A stretch of DNA of 64,000 nucleotides from Eubacteriales bacterium (GCA_030536755.1 JAUNPJ010000008.1:1-64000); one strand, 5' to 3'. Shown: positions 8,125 to 18,915, counted from the first letter of the stretch. Translations and numbers: made by a program. Notes: generated by a model not told the origin, from the sequence alone.

Positions 8125-9960
8125 ATGAAAAAGAAAAAAATTTGTTTACTGCTGGTTCTCGTCATGCTTGTGACGCTGTTTGCGGGTTGTGGTGCAAACG
8201 ACACCGCAAAAGAAGATGCGGACACAATCACGGTGTATTTGTGGACCACTGCAATGTATGAAAAATACGCACCTTACATTCAGTCCCAGCTTCCGGATAT
8301 AGATATCCAGTTTGTGGTGGGCAACAATGATCTTGATTTCTACAAATTCATAAATGAGAATGGAGAATTGCCGGATATCATCACCTGTTGCCGTTTTTCA
8401 CTGCATGATGCTGCACCGTTGAAGGACAGTCTGATGGATCTGTCCACTACCTCTGAAGCCGGTGCCATCTATGATTCCTATCTCACCAGCTTTACGAATG
8501 AGGACGGCAGCATCAACTGGCTGCCAATGTGCGCCGATGTTCATGGATTTATTACCAATAAGGCGCTGTTTGATAAGTACAATATTCCTCTTCCTACGGA
8601 TTACGAAAGCTTTGTCTTTGCATGTCAGGCTTTTGAGAAGGTAGGCATCCGGGGGCATGTTGGTGATTATGCCTATGATTATACCTGCATGGAAGCCCTG
8701 CAGGGTATGTCCATACCGGAGCTTACCTCTGTGGAAGGACGTAAGTGGCGTACAGCATATTCAGATCCTGCAAGTACGGAGCGTGTCGGACTGGATGATA
8801 CCGTTTGGCCGGTTGTCTTTGAGCAGATGGAGCAGTTTATCAAGGATGTGAATCTGACTCCTGATGTTTTGGAATATGGTTACGATACTCCGGTAAATAT
8901 GTTTGCAAATGGCGAGGCAGCTATGATTACTGGCAGTTCAGCAAGAGTATTAGAGTTTAGAAACCAGGGAATTGATACAGTGATCTTACCATACTTTGGT
9001 CAGAATGGCGAGCAGTGGCTGATGACCACTCCGTATTTACAGGTTGCTTTGAACCGCAATCTGGAAAAAGATGAAGCCCGCCGGGAGAAGGCGATGAAAG
9101 TCCTGGATGTGATGATCTCTGAGGAAGGGCAGACAGTGCTTGCCAATGGTCAGGACGTCCTGACCTATAGTCAGGATGCGGGCATTCATCTTACCGAGCA
9201 TCTGTCAAACATCAGACCTCTCATTGAGCAGAATCGTATGTATATTCGCATTGCCTCCAATGACTTCTTTTCCGTGTCCAAGGATGTGGTTTCAAAGATG
9301 ATTACGGGCGAATACAACGAGCAGCAGGCTTATGAAGCCTTTGATGACGGGCTTCGCCAGCCCAAGGATGATTCTGCGGAGGTTATTTTGACTTCCGAGA
9401 AAGCATACTCCAACATTTTCCACAATAATGGCGGCAACGAATCCTATTCTGTTATGGCGAATTCTCTTCGTGAGTTATATGGCAGCGATGTGCTCATTGC
9501 GACGGGCAACAGTTTCACTGGCTCTGTACTTCGGGCAGATTACACCGAAAAGATGGCAGACTGCATGATTATGCCCAACGGACTGACGTCTTTCCACCGG
9601 GATATGACCGGTGCGGAACTGAAAGAGACGATTAAGGCTTACGTGGAAGGCATTGACGGAGGATTCAAGCCTTTTAACCGTGGTTCTCTGCCTATCGTCA
9701 GTGGCATCACAATTGAAGTTGAAGAGAACAATGGCACTTATATCCTGACCAAGGTGAAAAGAGGTGGCAGGGAGATCAAGGACGATGAGACCTTCTCTGT
9801 AACCTGTCTTGCAACTCCTGGACATTTTGCTCCTTTCCTTGCGAATGAAAGTCGTGTATTCACGGAGGGCGAAGAAAATGTAAGGGCTACCTGGACGAAC
9901 TTTGTCAAATCAGGCGGCGTTGTACTTGCCCAGCCGGAACATTACATCACACTGAAATAG
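8125..9960 (+). CDS. Lipoprotein: solute-binding domain fused to 5'-nucleotidase C-terminal-like domain
   Basis: A 611-residue secreted lipoprotein (signal peptide, lipobox FAGC with Cys22). Residues about 35-420 resemble family 1 extracellular solute-binding proteins (ITVYLWTT, LPDIITCCRF, NGEAAMITG). From about 440 to the end the sequence follows the 5'-nucleotidase C-terminal domain pattern: ESYSVMANSLRE, VLIATGN, MTGAELKETI, LPIVSGITIEV, FSVTCLATPGHFAPF. The metallophosphatase domain that normally precedes it is absent, so catalysis is unlikely and a ligand-sensing role is more plausible. The start at 8125 has AAGGAG upstream. Two hybrid kinases follow, so it may deliver a signal to them. 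A relic of the same C-terminus lies at 31274-31360. Confidence 0.8.
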   Translation: MKKKKICLLLVLVMLVTLFAGCGANDTAKEDADTITVYLWTTAMYEKYAPYIQSQLPDIDIQFVVGNNDLDFYKFINENGELPDIITCCRFSLHDAAPLKDSLMDLSTTSEAGAIYDSYLTSFTNEDGSINWLPMCADVHGFITNKALFDKYNIPLPTDYESFVFACQAFEKVGIRGHVGDYAYDYTCMEALQGMSIPELTSVEGRKWRTAYSDPASTERVGLDDTVWPVVFEQMEQFIKDVNLTPDVLEYGYDTPVNMFANGEAAMITGSSARVLEFRNQGIDTVILPYFGQNGEQWLMTTPYLQVALNRNLEKDEARREKAMKVLDVMISEEGQTVLANGQDVLTYSQDAGIHLTEHLSNIRPLIEQNRMYIRIASNDFFSVSKDVVSKMITGEYNEQQAYEAFDDGLRQPKDDSAEVILTSEKAYSNIFHNNGGNESYSVMANSLRELYGSDVLIATGNSFTGSVLRADYTEKMADCMIMPNGLTSFHRDMTGAELKETIKAYVEGIDGGFKPFNRGSLPIVSGITIEVEENNGTYILTKVKRGGREIKDDETFSVTCLATPGHFAPFLANESRVFTEGEENVRATWTNFVKSGGVVLAQPEHYITLK

Positions 9961-10101
9961 AAAATTGGCTATGACCAATTGAAATTATGACCATGCTCTG
10001 TTCTGCCTCGCAGACGGTAGTCAGCTGGAAGTATCAGGGAATGATGTGTTAATCAAGTAGGACTGACACGAAGTATTTGATTGAAGGAGGAGTAATCTAT
10101 C

Positions 10102-13029
10102 ATGAGAAAACGGCTGCGGTTTATCATAGTTACGTTTGTATTACTCGTGGGAATCATCACGGCTGGTGTTCGATATTATACATTCGTGTCGGAGACAATC
10201 TATACGGAAAGTGTTGCCCATCTGACGGAAATCTTTCGTCAGACCAACAGCTCGCTTACGGTTCTTGTGAAACAGAACTGGACGAATCTGCACATGTGGG
10301 AAGAGTATCTGCGAGATGTATCTGATGAAAGTCAGATTTGCGACTATGTCGCTGGATTAAAGGAAAAGACAGGATTTAACGATTTTTATTTCATTTCAGC
10401 CAAGAGTGGTGACTACATGACTGTGAATGGAAAAACGGGTTATCTTGATTTAAAGGGAAGCCTGCCGGAGCAGTTTGTTCAAGGACAGGATATTGTGATA
10501 AACACGGTGATGCCGGGGCAGCCTCAGCTTCTGATGTTTGCCGTATCGGTTGCCAATGGAACCTATCAGGGCTTTGAATATGATGTGATCGCCACAAGCT
10601 ACAATAATTCGGATATTGTGAAGGTGCTTGATATAGCCGCTTATGAGGGAAATGCCAGCAGCTATGTCATTCATTCAGATGGGCGTACCATCGTAGATAA
10701 CTCTGCCAACAAGCAGCAGGAAATCTATAATTTTCTGGCGATGTTAAGACAATACTCCGATTTGAACGACGATGAGCTCTTTGCCTTGCAGAAGGATTTC
10801 AAAGAGGGGCAATCCAGTGTCGCAATCGTAAAATTGGGTGAAAAAAAGTACTATCTAATTTATAAGCCAACAGGCATTCAGGACTGGATCATGCTCGGTA
10901 TTGTCCCTGCGGATGTGGTCAATGCCAGCATGAACAGTCTTCAAACAACGACGTCCTTAATTATGGGCGGCGTTTCTTCCTGTCTTGCTGTATTATTGTT
11001 GGTATGGCTATTCCGCAGAACCCGAATTAGATTGAAGCGAAAAGACAAGGAAATCCTTTGCAGGGATGAATTGTTCTCCAAGCTGTCCATTAACGTGGAC
11101 GATGCTTTCCTCATGCTGGACGCTGTAACTTTTCAAGTGGATTACGTTAGTCCGAATGTCGAGAGGCTATTAGGCCTTTCTGCCGAACAGATCACGAACG
11201 ATGTTCGAGTTATGAAAAAATTGATTGAGGGCAATCGTAATCCTCAGCAATGGGATTTCCTTTCGGATATTCTCCTCGGAGATCAGCATGAATGGAATAT
11301 GGATTATACACACCAACAAACCGGAGAACAACGTTGGTTCCATACGGTTGGTCTTTGCAGTGATGTTGAGGGTGAAAAAAAATACATTCTTGTATTGTCT
11401 GATCGCACGGCTGATAAGAATGCTAATATGGCACTTGAAGAAGCTGTTCATTCGGCAGAAAGTGCCAATAGAGCCAAGAGTACTTTCCTGAGTAACATGT
11501 CTCACGATATTCGTACCCCTATGAATGCAATCATCGGCTTTACCACGCTTGCTTCTGCCAATACCGGCAATGAGGAAAAAATCAAGGAATATCTTTCCAA
11601 GATTCTCTCTTCCAGCCAACACCTGCTTAGTCTGATTAATGATGTGCTGGATATGAGTCGAATCGAGAGTGGTAAAATCAGTCTGGAGGAGACAGAAGCC
11701 AACCTGTCAGATATACTGCATGACATCAAGACCATCATCAGTGGTCAGATTCATGCCAAGCAGTTGGAGTTGTACATGGATGTCATGGATGTAACCGATG
11801 AGGATGTATTCTGTGATAAAACCCGCCTGAATCAGGTGCTGCTGAATCTGTTGTCCAATGCCATCAAGTTTACTCCTGCCGGAGGAACGGTTTCTGTCCG
11901 GATAGCCCAGCTTCCCCATGCACCGGAGGGCAAGGGACTCTACGAGATTCGTGTGAAGGATACTGGTATCGGCATGAGCAGGGAATTTGCCGAAAAAATA
12001 TTCGAACCGTTTGAGCGCGAACGCACTTCCACTGTCAGCAGAATTCAGGGTACAGGTCTTGGTATGGCCATCACGAAGAATATCATCGACATGATGGGCG
12101 GAACCATTGAGGTACATACGCAGCAGGGAAAGGGCACGGAATTTGTTATCTGCGTAGCTATGAGTCTTCAGTCAGAGCGTAGAAACGTGGAGAAAATCAA
12201 AGAACTTGAGGGACTGAAAGCACTGGTGGTGGACGATGATTTCAACACTTGCAACAGTGTCACCAAAATGCTGGCACAGGTAGGCATGCGTTCTGAGTGG
12301 ACGCTCTACGGCAAGGAGGCGGTTCTCAGAGCCAGACAGTCCAGCGAGGTCAATGATGCATTTCATGCTTACATCATCGACTGGCGCCTGCCGGATATGA
12401 ATGGCATTGAGGTTACCAGGCAGATTCGCCGTCTTGGAGATGATACACCGATTATCATACTCACTGCCTATGACTGGTCTGATATTGAGGAAGAGGCAAG
12501 AAACGCCGGTGTGACTGCTTTCTGCGCGAAACCGATGTTTATGTCTGACCTGCGCGAAACACTGATGACTGCTATCGGGCAGCAGGAAGCGGAAAGCGGA
12601 GACATTCTTTTCCGCACAAAGGATGCTCTTGATTTTAAGGGCAAACATCTGCTGCTGGTTGAGGATAATGAACTGAACCGTGAGATTGCGCTGGAGATTC
12701 TTGGCGAGTATGGGTTCCATATAGATACAGCGGAAAATGGTGTGGAGGCTCTTGAAAAGGTATCTGCTTCCAGACCGGGAGATTACGACCTGGTTCTTAT
12801 GGATATTCAGATGCCTGTCATGGATGGATACGAAGCTACCAGACGTATTCGACTGCTGGATAATCCTGAGCTTTCTTCGATTCCGATTGTTGCTATGACA
12901 GCGAATGCCTTTGATGAGGATCGCAAAGCAGCGTCAGAATGCGGCATGAATGGGTTTATCTCGAAGCCAATAGAGTTAAAAGAACTGATTCATGTACTGG
13001 ATAGCGTGTTGGATGGAGCAAAGTGGTAA
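10102..13029 (+). CDS. Hybrid sensor histidine kinase (Cache-like, PAS, HisKA, HATPase, two receivers)
   Basis: A 975-residue protein. It has a membrane helix near 5-25, an extracellular Cache-like sensor of about 260 residues, a second helix near 288-310 and a PAS-like segment near 325-440. The kinase core has His468 in [15 protein letters not shown] and ATPase boxes [15 protein letters not shown] and GTGLGMAI. Two receivers follow: the first with Asp760 ([12 protein letters not shown]), the second with Asp901 ([11 protein letters not shown]). The start has GAAGGAGG upstream. It follows the solute-binding/5'-nucleotidase-like lipoprotein by 141 bases and probably reads its ligand state. No phosphotransfer domain or output domain is present, so the output partner is elsewhere, possibly a c-di-GMP enzyme. 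Confidence 0.9.
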   Translation: MRKRLRFIIVTFVLLVGIITAGVRYYTFVSETIYTESVAHLTEIFRQTNSSLTVLVKQNWTNLHMWEEYLRDVSDESQICDYVAGLKEKTGFNDFYFISAKSGDYMTVNGKTGYLDLKGSLPEQFVQGQDIVINTVMPGQPQLLMFAVSVANGTYQGFEYDVIATSYNNSDIVKVLDIAAYEGNASSYVIHSDGRTIVDNSANKQQEIYNFLAMLRQYSDLNDDELFALQKDFKEGQSSVAIVKLGEKKYYLIYKPTGIQDWIMLGIVPADVVNASMNSLQTTTSLIMGGVSSCLAVLLLVWLFRRTRIRLKRKDKEILCRDELFSKLSINVDDAFLMLDAVTFQVDYVSPNVERLLGLSAEQITNDVRVMKKLIEGNRNPQQWDFLSDILLGDQHEWNMDYTHQQTGEQRWFHTVGLCSDVEGEKKYILVLSDRTADKNANMALEEAVHSAESANRAKSTFLSNMSHDIRTPMNAIIGFTTLASANTGNEEKIKEYLSKILSSSQHLLSLINDVLDMSRIESGKISLEETEANLSDILHDIKTIISGQIHAKQLELYMDVMDVTDEDVFCDKTRLNQVLLNLLSNAIKFTPAGGTVSVRIAQLPHAPEGKGLYEIRVKDTGIGMSREFAEKIFEPFERERTSTVSRIQGTGLGMAITKNIIDMMGGTIEVHTQQGKGTEFVICVAMSLQSERRNVEKIKELEGLKALVVDDDFNTCNSVTKMLAQVGMRSEWTLYGKEAVLRARQSSEVNDAFHAYIIDWRLPDMNGIEVTRQIRRLGDDTPIIILTAYDWSDIEEEARNAGVTAFCAKPMFMSDLRETLMTAIGQQEAESGDILFRTKDALDFKGKHLLLVEDNELNREIALEILGEYGFHIDTAENGVEALEKVSASRPGDYDLVLMDIQMPVMDGYEATRRIRLLDNPELSSIPIVAMTANAFDEDRKAASECGMNGFISKPIELKELIHVLDSVLDGAKW

Positions 13030-13161
13030 TTTAATTGCTGGTTCATTTAGAAAAGTTGAAACACGAAGCGAAAGGGGCATCAGGCATTTAGTCGGATGTC
13101 CTTTTGACGTTTCTCGTTCCAAGGACTTATTTATAATCCAAATCTTGAGGAGATGATATAC
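13030..13161 (+). other. Intergenic stretch with possible weak hairpin
   Basis: GGGGCATC near 13075 can pair with GATGTCCTTTT near 13094. The pairing is imperfect and the T-run is short, so this may be a weak terminator between the two hybrid kinases. AGGAG at 13147-13151 serves the next gene. Confidence 0.3.
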
Positions 13162-16080
13162 ATGGCAAAAGAGTATTTTTTTGAAAATATGAGAAGAAAA
13201 TTACATATATGCCGTTCATGTAATATGGTAGAAAAAAGCAAGTGCGGATGTACAAGAATTGTTGTAAGCGTTTTACTTGTGGTATTCCTGGTTCAAATGA
13301 TCTTTCCGTTTACTGCCTTAGCTGCGGAATCCAAAACCATCCGTGTTGGCTATTTTGCATTTCCCGGATATCATGAGGTCTACCAAGATGAAAACGGACT
13401 TCAGGGCAGTGGGTATGGATTTGATTTTTTGCAGCTCCTTCGTAGATACACGAATCTGAATTATCAGTATGTCGGCTACGAAAACAGTTGGCAGGAAATG
13501 CAGCAGATGCTTCGGTCCGGAGAAATTGATATGGTGACCTCAGCAAGAAAAACCAGCCAGCGTGAGAAGGAATTTGCCTTTTCCAGCCCCATTGGCACCA
13601 GCAATGCAGAACTGTGTGTCCGTTCAGACGATACTCGTTTTCAGCTGAATGACTATAAAAGCTTTGACCAAATGACCATTGGTGTTCTAAAGTCCAATAG
13701 CCGGAACGATGATCTGGCGGCTCTGGCTCTGGAAAAAGAATTTACCTACCAAACTGTGGAGTATGACGAGGAAGCGGAACTGACTGAGGCACTCCGTAAT
13801 GGCGAAGTGGACGGAATCATTTCCAGCAGCCTGAGAAAGCATACCGGCGAAAAAATCGTAGCTCGGTTTGCACTGGAGGAATTCTATGTAATCGTCAGAA
13901 AAGAAGATACAGATCTGTTGAATGAAATCAACAAGGGTATCGATCAGATGGATCAAAACGAGGGCGATTGGAGGAACAAACTCTTTTATAAATACACGAC
14001 CAGCAACTTAGAAAGTGTACTCTCTTTTACTCAGGAGGAACAGGACTATATCCGTGCGGTTCAATCCGGCGAAAAAGTTATCACCGCCTGTGCCCAGCCA
14101 GACAGAGAGCCTTACTCGTATGTGGAAAATGGGAAACTGGTGGGAATCATACCAGATTACTTTGCTCATCTGATGGAGATGGCAGAACTCCCTTATTCCG
14201 TCATGATTGCGGAGAACCGGGCACAGTACTACGACTGGGCAGGGAACAACGCAGTGGACATTTACATGGATATAAGTGCGGACAGAAGCACGATTTTGCA
14301 GGAGAACAGTGGAATTTCCACAGATCCCTATATTCAGCTGACCATGTCTCGCGTGACGAAAAAGGACTTTCGTGGTGAAATCCAAACGGTTGCAGTTGCC
14401 TATAATCAGATGTATGACGGAATTGATATTGATATGGCGGAGAATGTTCAGTCAATCGCCTATGATACTCGAAGTGAGGCTTTGCAGGCAGTCAAGGATG
14501 GAACCGTAGATGCCTGCTATGTATATACATACATGGCGGAAAAGTTCGTTAATCAGGATCCTGACGGAGAATTGATTTTTCACATCGTCAATATGCCCGC
14601 CTCCGATCTGTCTATTGCCATCCGACCAACGACAGATCATGAACTGATCAGCATTCTGAATAAATGCCTGAAAGCAGATCAGTCTCTTGTTATGGACGAA
14701 CTTGTGGAAAAGTATACCCGCTATGAGCAGCCGGATGTTACCTTGGCGAAGTTTGTTAGAAATAATCCGTGGTTTTTGATTGCATTGATTGTTGTCATAT
14801 TGAGTGTTGGAACAGTAATTGTTCTGATACTCAGAAATAACCGGAATATGCGGGAAGTTGCGGACGAACGCACTGCTCTTGCTGCCAGCCTTAAGGAGAA
14901 GAACAGACTGCTGGAAGAATCTGTGCAGCAGGCCCAGAGTGCGAATATCGCAAAAACAACTTTTCTAAATAATATGTCTCACGATATTCGAACACCTATG
15001 AATGCTATTATTGGCTTTACCAATATCGCCTTGAGACATCATACGGAACCGGAAGTTCAGGGCTGCCTTGAAAAAATCGGGGAGAGTTCCGAACACCTGC
15101 TGACCCTCATCAACGATGTATTAGATATTAGCCGCATCGAAAGTGGAAAAACGAAATATACACCTGTCCCCGTGGACATTACCAAAGTTACAGATGCGGT
15201 GCTGGATATTATCAACGGATTTCTTATCAATCGCAATCTGACATTAACGGTAAGTCGGGCAAAATTGAAAACCCCCTACGTGTTGGCAGACCCAACGCGA
15301 ATCCGGGAAGTCCTGGTGAATATTCTTAGCAATGCAGTGAAATTTACAGATGATGGCGGAAGTATTCATTTTCAGACGAAGTATCATCCTGGCGAAGATG
15401 ACCAACATATCGTTTTATGTTATCGCATCACAGATACTGGCGTTGGAATGAGCAAGGAATTTTTGGAACGGGTTTTTGATGATTTTGCCCAAGAGGAGAA
15501 CGGAGCCAGAACTCAATATAAAGGCACCGGCCTGGGCATGGCTATCACCAAGCAGTATGTAGACTTGATGGGCGGCACCATATCTGTCGAGAGCAAAAAA
15601 GGCAGTGGATCTACATTCACGGTGGATCTTCCTATGGAGTTGACCAGTATGGAAAACATTGTTCAGCAGGAGGTATCACAGATGAAGGAGAATCTGTGCG
15701 GTATTCGGGTGCTTTTAGTGGAGGATAACGACCTCAATGCGGAAATTGCGGAGATTCAATTGGAAGAGCTGGGGATGAAAGTTACTCGCGCTATTGACGG
15801 AAAACAGGCAGTAGAACTCTTTACAGACAACCCGGCAGATACTTTTGATGTGATTCTCATGGATATCATGATGCCGCAGATGAATGGCTATGAAGCAACA
15901 AAAGCCATCCGTAGTATGCAGAATCGTTCGGATGCCGTTACAATCCCTATCGTTGCAATGACTGCAAATGCCTTTGCCGAGGATGTACAGGCTTCTTTGG
16001 ATTCCGGAATGAACGGACATTTGTCAAAGCCTATTGTCATGGATGAGGTTGTGAAGACCATCGCAAGAAATCTAAGTTGA
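13162..16080 (+). CDS. Hybrid sensor kinase with tandem SBP_bac_3 sensor domains (BvgS/EvgS-like)
   Basis: A 972-residue protein. A hydrophobic signal/anchor near 30-55 (VLLVVFLVQMIFPFTALA) is followed by two tandem periplasmic-binding-like domains of the SBP_bac_3 type, about 55-265 (TIRVGYFAFPGYHEV) and 290-520 (KVITACAQPDREPYSYVENGKLVG). A membrane helix lies near 535-556. The kinase core has His607 in [15 protein letters not shown] and ATPase boxes NILSNAVKF, DTGVGM and GTGLGMAI; one receiver has Asp901 (LMDIMMPQMNG). The start at 13162 is preferred to 13153 because AGGAG is nine bases before it. The architecture predicts direct sensing of amino-acid-like or other small ligands by a fused clamshell sensor. 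Confidence 0.9.
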   Translation: MAKEYFFENMRRKLHICRSCNMVEKSKCGCTRIVVSVLLVVFLVQMIFPFTALAAESKTIRVGYFAFPGYHEVYQDENGLQGSGYGFDFLQLLRRYTNLNYQYVGYENSWQEMQQMLRSGEIDMVTSARKTSQREKEFAFSSPIGTSNAELCVRSDDTRFQLNDYKSFDQMTIGVLKSNSRNDDLAALALEKEFTYQTVEYDEEAELTEALRNGEVDGIISSSLRKHTGEKIVARFALEEFYVIVRKEDTDLLNEINKGIDQMDQNEGDWRNKLFYKYTTSNLESVLSFTQEEQDYIRAVQSGEKVITACAQPDREPYSYVENGKLVGIIPDYFAHLMEMAELPYSVMIAENRAQYYDWAGNNAVDIYMDISADRSTILQENSGISTDPYIQLTMSRVTKKDFRGEIQTVAVAYNQMYDGIDIDMAENVQSIAYDTRSEALQAVKDGTVDACYVYTYMAEKFVNQDPDGELIFHIVNMPASDLSIAIRPTTDHELISILNKCLKADQSLVMDELVEKYTRYEQPDVTLAKFVRNNPWFLIALIVVILSVGTVIVLILRNNRNMREVADERTALAASLKEKNRLLEESVQQAQSANIAKTTFLNNMSHDIRTPMNAIIGFTNIALRHHTEPEVQGCLEKIGESSEHLLTLINDVLDISRIESGKTKYTPVPVDITKVTDAVLDIINGFLINRNLTLTVSRAKLKTPYVLADPTRIREVLVNILSNAVKFTDDGGSIHFQTKYHPGEDDQHIVLCYRITDTGVGMSKEFLERVFDDFAQEENGARTQYKGTGLGMAITKQYVDLMGGTISVESKKGSGSTFTVDLPMELTSMENIVQQEVSQMKENLCGIRVLLVEDNDLNAEIAEIQLEELGMKVTRAIDGKQAVELFTDNPADTFDVILMDIMMPQMNGYEATKAIRSMQNRSDAVTIPIVAMTANAFAEDVQASLDSGMNGHLSKPIVMDEVVKTIARNLS

Positions 16081-16173
16081 GAAAACATTGTACGAAATAA
16101 GGTGAAGCAAAAAGGGCATTCGCTATGTTTTTTGAGCAACAGAAATTAGCATGGTCAATATAAAAATTTCATA

Positions 16174-16219
16174 TTGACAAAGAGAACGGTCGTTAGCTAT
16201 AATAAAGAAAACGACCGTT
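16174..16219 (+). promoter_or_regulatory. Promoter with flanking inverted-repeat operator for the TetR gene
   Basis: TTGACA (16174-16179) and TATAAT (16198-16203) with an 18-base spacer form a near-perfect sigma-A promoter. AACGGTCGTT (16185-16194, in the spacer) and its exact reverse complement AACGACCGTT (16210-16219, just after the -10) bracket the -10 box. This is a typical autoregulatory TetR operator layout. Confidence 0.8.
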
Positions 16220-16238
16220 TGCATTTGGGGGATTGCGT

Positions 16239-16847
16239 ATGAAAGATATGCCAACAAAGGAAAGAATACTGTATGCAGCACTCGACCTTATTTCGGAAAA
16301 AGGTTATGACGGGGTGGGTGTAGATTTGATTGCAGAGAATGCCGGACTGAAAGGGCCTTCTCTTTATAGACATTACAAAGGGAAAGAGGACATTTTTCAT
16401 TCTCTTATAGATATGGTTGAATCCCATTATATAGAAGGATTTGGATTTAAGAATACACAAGAGAAATTTCCGGAAAGTATGGATGACTTAATTGAGAATG
16501 CCATGGGGAGAATCCAGTTTACAATGCACGATGATGTCATTCGCAAAACCCGAAGAATCCTGGCAATGGAGCAGTTTCGCAGCGAACGAATGGCGGAATT
16601 GACAACACGTTATCATCTGGAAAATCTGCAGGAATTTTATGCAGATATTTTTGCAGAAATGATGGGAAAAGGAGTGTTGAAGCAGGATGATCCCAAATAT
16701 CTTGCCTTGGAATTTGTTGCACCGGTCACTCTTCTGATTCATATATATGACAGGCAGCCGGAGAGAGAGACAGAGGTACTGGAAAGGATCCGAAAACATT
16801 TTGAACACTTTGCGAAAGTGTATGGGAAGGAGAAATCAGCTTGCTAA
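16239..16847 (+). CDS. TetR/AcrR-family transcriptional regulator
   Basis: A 202-residue protein with an N-terminal TetR helix-turn-helix (RILYAALDLISEKGYDGVGVDLIAENAGLKGPSLYRHYKGKEDIFHSLI) and an all-helical C-terminal ligand domain. ATG at 16239 is taken as the start because GGGGG lies six to seven bases upstream. It is probably autoregulated through the inverted repeats around its promoter. Its stop overlaps the TTG start of the LytTR regulator by seven bases, so three genes (TetR, LytTR regulator, GHKL kinase) likely form one operon controlled by TetR. The effector is not visible. Confidence 0.9.
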   Translation: MKDMPTKERILYAALDLISEKGYDGVGVDLIAENAGLKGPSLYRHYKGKEDIFHSLIDMVESHYIEGFGFKNTQEKFPESMDDLIENAMGRIQFTMHDDVIRKTRRILAMEQFRSERMAELTTRYHLENLQEFYADIFAEMMGKGVLKQDDPKYLALEFVAPVTLLIHIYDRQPERETEVLERIRKHFEHFAKVYGKEKSAC

Positions 16848-17563
16848 AGATTGCGATCTGTGATGACAGAAAAGAAGACAGAGACAGACTGAATCAGTAT
16901 GTACAGCAGTTTTGTCTGGAAAATATGCTGCAGGCTGAAATAAAAGTATTTGATCATCCGGATACACTGATCTGCGCATGTGAGAAACTGAGACCTCATA
17001 TTTATATTCTTGATATTGTGATGCCTATGATAAACGGAATACAGGCAGCAAGGGAATTAAGATGGAACCATCCGGATGCACAGATTATTTTTGTTACATC
17101 GGAAGAATCTTTTGCACTGGAGTCTTTTGATGTGAATCCGGTTAATTATCTTTTAAAACCTGTCAGAAAAGAAAAATTGTTTGCAACATTGAAGCTGGCA
17201 TTGAACCGAATCAGCCTGGAGGAAGAAAAAACAATTACGATCAAAGTGAAAGGCGGATATTGTACTCTTTATCTGAATGATATACTGTATGTAGATTATC
17301 GAAATCATGTGGTGAGTTATCATTTATTATCCGGAGAAGTGAGTTCCACCAGTACGCTCCGTATTGGATTTGCAGAATACCTGAATCAGTATCATTCGGA
17401 TGAGGATTTTGTGTTGTGTCACGAGTCTGTTGCGGTGGCAATCTGGGCAATTGATAAGCTTACCAGAACAGAACTTACGGTGAGAAACCGGGAGATTCTT
17501 CCGGTGGCAAAAAGCCGGTATGCACAGGTTTCTGAAAAATATATGAACTATAGATTCCGTTAA
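16841..17563 (+). CDS. LytTR-family response regulator (AgrA-like)
   Basis: A 240-residue protein. The receiver has acidic CDD at 7-9, phosphoacceptor Asp58 (YILDIVMPM) and conserved Lys in YLLKPV. A LytTR DNA-binding domain covers about 130-235 (KVKGGYCTLYLNDILYVDYRNHVVSYH...). TTG start with GGAG upstream, overlapping the TetR stop. It pairs with the downstream GHKL kinase. In the family such pairs often control peptide-signalled or surface functions, but no peptide precursor gene was found beside it. Confidence 0.88.
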   Translation: MLKIAICDDRKEDRDRLNQYVQQFCLENMLQAEIKVFDHPDTLICACEKLRPHIYILDIVMPMINGIQAARELRWNHPDAQIIFVTSEESFALESFDVNPVNYLLKPVRKEKLFATLKLALNRISLEEEKTITIKVKGGYCTLYLNDILYVDYRNHVVSYHLLSGEVSSTSTLRIGFAEYLNQYHSDEDFVLCHESVAVAIWAIDKLTRTELTVRNREILPVAKSRYAQVSEKYMNYRFR

Positions 17564-17583
17564 ATTCTGAGGGAGAGAGAAAA

Positions 17584-18915
17584 ATGCCGATACATATATC
17601 AGCAACAGAATTGTTGTTGGGAGTGGGAGATTTTCTGACTATTTATCTTTTTGGATATATGCAGAGAACCTTTTGTGAAAAAAGAAAATGGGTAAAAGAC
17701 AGACCTTTGCTGGTGCCGGCGATTTATCTGTTTGACTGGGGTATGCTTTTTGCAGCAAATTTGCAGGAGATTCCGCCGTTAAATCTTGTGGCTATGATTG
17801 CAGCATATATGCTTCCGCTTTTCCTGATCTATCATGTGAAAAGCTTCCGGGACTTGACCAATTTCTGGTTTTATCTGGTAGGAACGATGGTGATGGAGGT
17901 TATTCTTGGAATCAGTGGAGGATATCTGAACAATGAAATGGGATTCCGTACCCAATATGAACTGATTACGCCGCAGACAGCACTGCTTATGAATTGTATA
18001 GAAATCATTCTGGTACTTTTCATCTGCAGGTTCGGGAGCAAGGAAAAAGATAAAAGCTCAGATCACATGATTTTCTTACTTATGGCAATGCCGTTGGTTT
18101 CTGTGATGTTAATTGTTGCGGATATGTTCTCGTTAGCAATGGGGCAGTATCAGAACTTTAATTCGGGACAGTTCCTTAGAACAGCAATTTTGCTGGTTAT
18201 TGTGAATATTGCAATTTTTATAATTCTGGAAAAGTATACCGGTTTAATGAGACATGAAATGGAACTGGTACAGGAAAAGGCCAGACTGAAGTCGGATGCT
18301 GATATCATGGAAATGGCGGCAAAAACCATGAAAGAGCGGCTTCAGTCAGCAGAAACCATGATGCAGAAGGACAGGATGATGCGCCATGACAGAAGGCATT
18401 TTGAAGCACTGCTTCTTCAATTGCTGGAAGATGGGAGAACGTCGGAGGCAAAAAAATACCTGACAGAACGGCTTGCTATGGAACCGTGGGGAGTAAAGAA
18501 ATACTGCGAAAATACTACCGTGAATGCTGCCATCAGCCACTATATATCCTGGGCGGAAAAGGAAGGGATTCAGACGACAGTTTCTGCGAATATTCCGGTT
18601 CGTCTTGTGGTGGATGAAATGGAATTGGCTATTACGATCAGCAATCTTTTGGAGAATGCAGTATATGCCTGCCTGAAACTTCCGGAAGCAGAGCGATATT
18701 TGAAGCTGACGGCAAAATATAAAAGTCAGTTATTGCTTGAAATAGAGAATTCCTGTGAAGGTACGGTGCCCTTGAATAGCGAAGGTTATCCGTATTCTCA
18801 TGAGGAGAATCATGGAATCGGAACCAGGAGTGTATTAGCTTTTGTAAATAAAACAAACAGCGAGATTCATTATTTTGCGGAAGAAAAAAGATTTAGAGTG
18901 CGACTAATTGTATAA
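17584..18915 (+). CDS. GHKL-domain sensor histidine kinase (AgrC-like)
   Basis: A 443-residue protein with about six hydrophobic helices in the first 220 residues and no extracellular domain. A coiled region follows (MELVQEKARLKSDADIMEMAAKTMKERL), then the phosphoacceptor region MRHDRRHFEALLLQLL and a GHKL ATPase (NLLENAVYAC, HGIGTRSVLAF). It lies 20 bases after its response regulator with a purine-rich ribosome binding site. The AgrC-like layout suggests sensing of a small or membrane-partitioning ligand. Confidence 0.88.
   Translation: MPIHISATELLLGVGDFLTIYLFGYMQRTFCEKRKWVKDRPLLVPAIYLFDWGMLFAANLQEIPPLNLVAMIAAYMLPLFLIYHVKSFRDLTNFWFYLVGTMVMEVILGISGGYLNNEMGFRTQYELITPQTALLMNCIEIILVLFICRFGSKEKDKSSDHMIFLLMAMPLVSVMLIVADMFSLAMGQYQNFNSGQFLRTAILLVIVNIAIFIILEKYTGLMRHEMELVQEKARLKSDADIMEMAAKTMKERLQSAETMMQKDRMMRHDRRHFEALLLQLLEDGRTSEAKKYLTERLAMEPWGVKKYCENTTVNAAISHYISWAEKEGIQTTVSANIPVRLVVDEMELAITISNLLENAVYACLKLPEAERYLKLTAKYKSQLLLEIENSCEGTVPLNSEGYPYSHEENHGIGTRSVLAFVNKTNSEIHYFAEEKRFRVRLIV

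Noticed and set aside
8125..9960. An active 5'-nucleotidase
   Set aside because: The metallophosphatase domain with its metal-binding Asp/His motifs is absent; only the C-terminal domain pattern is present.
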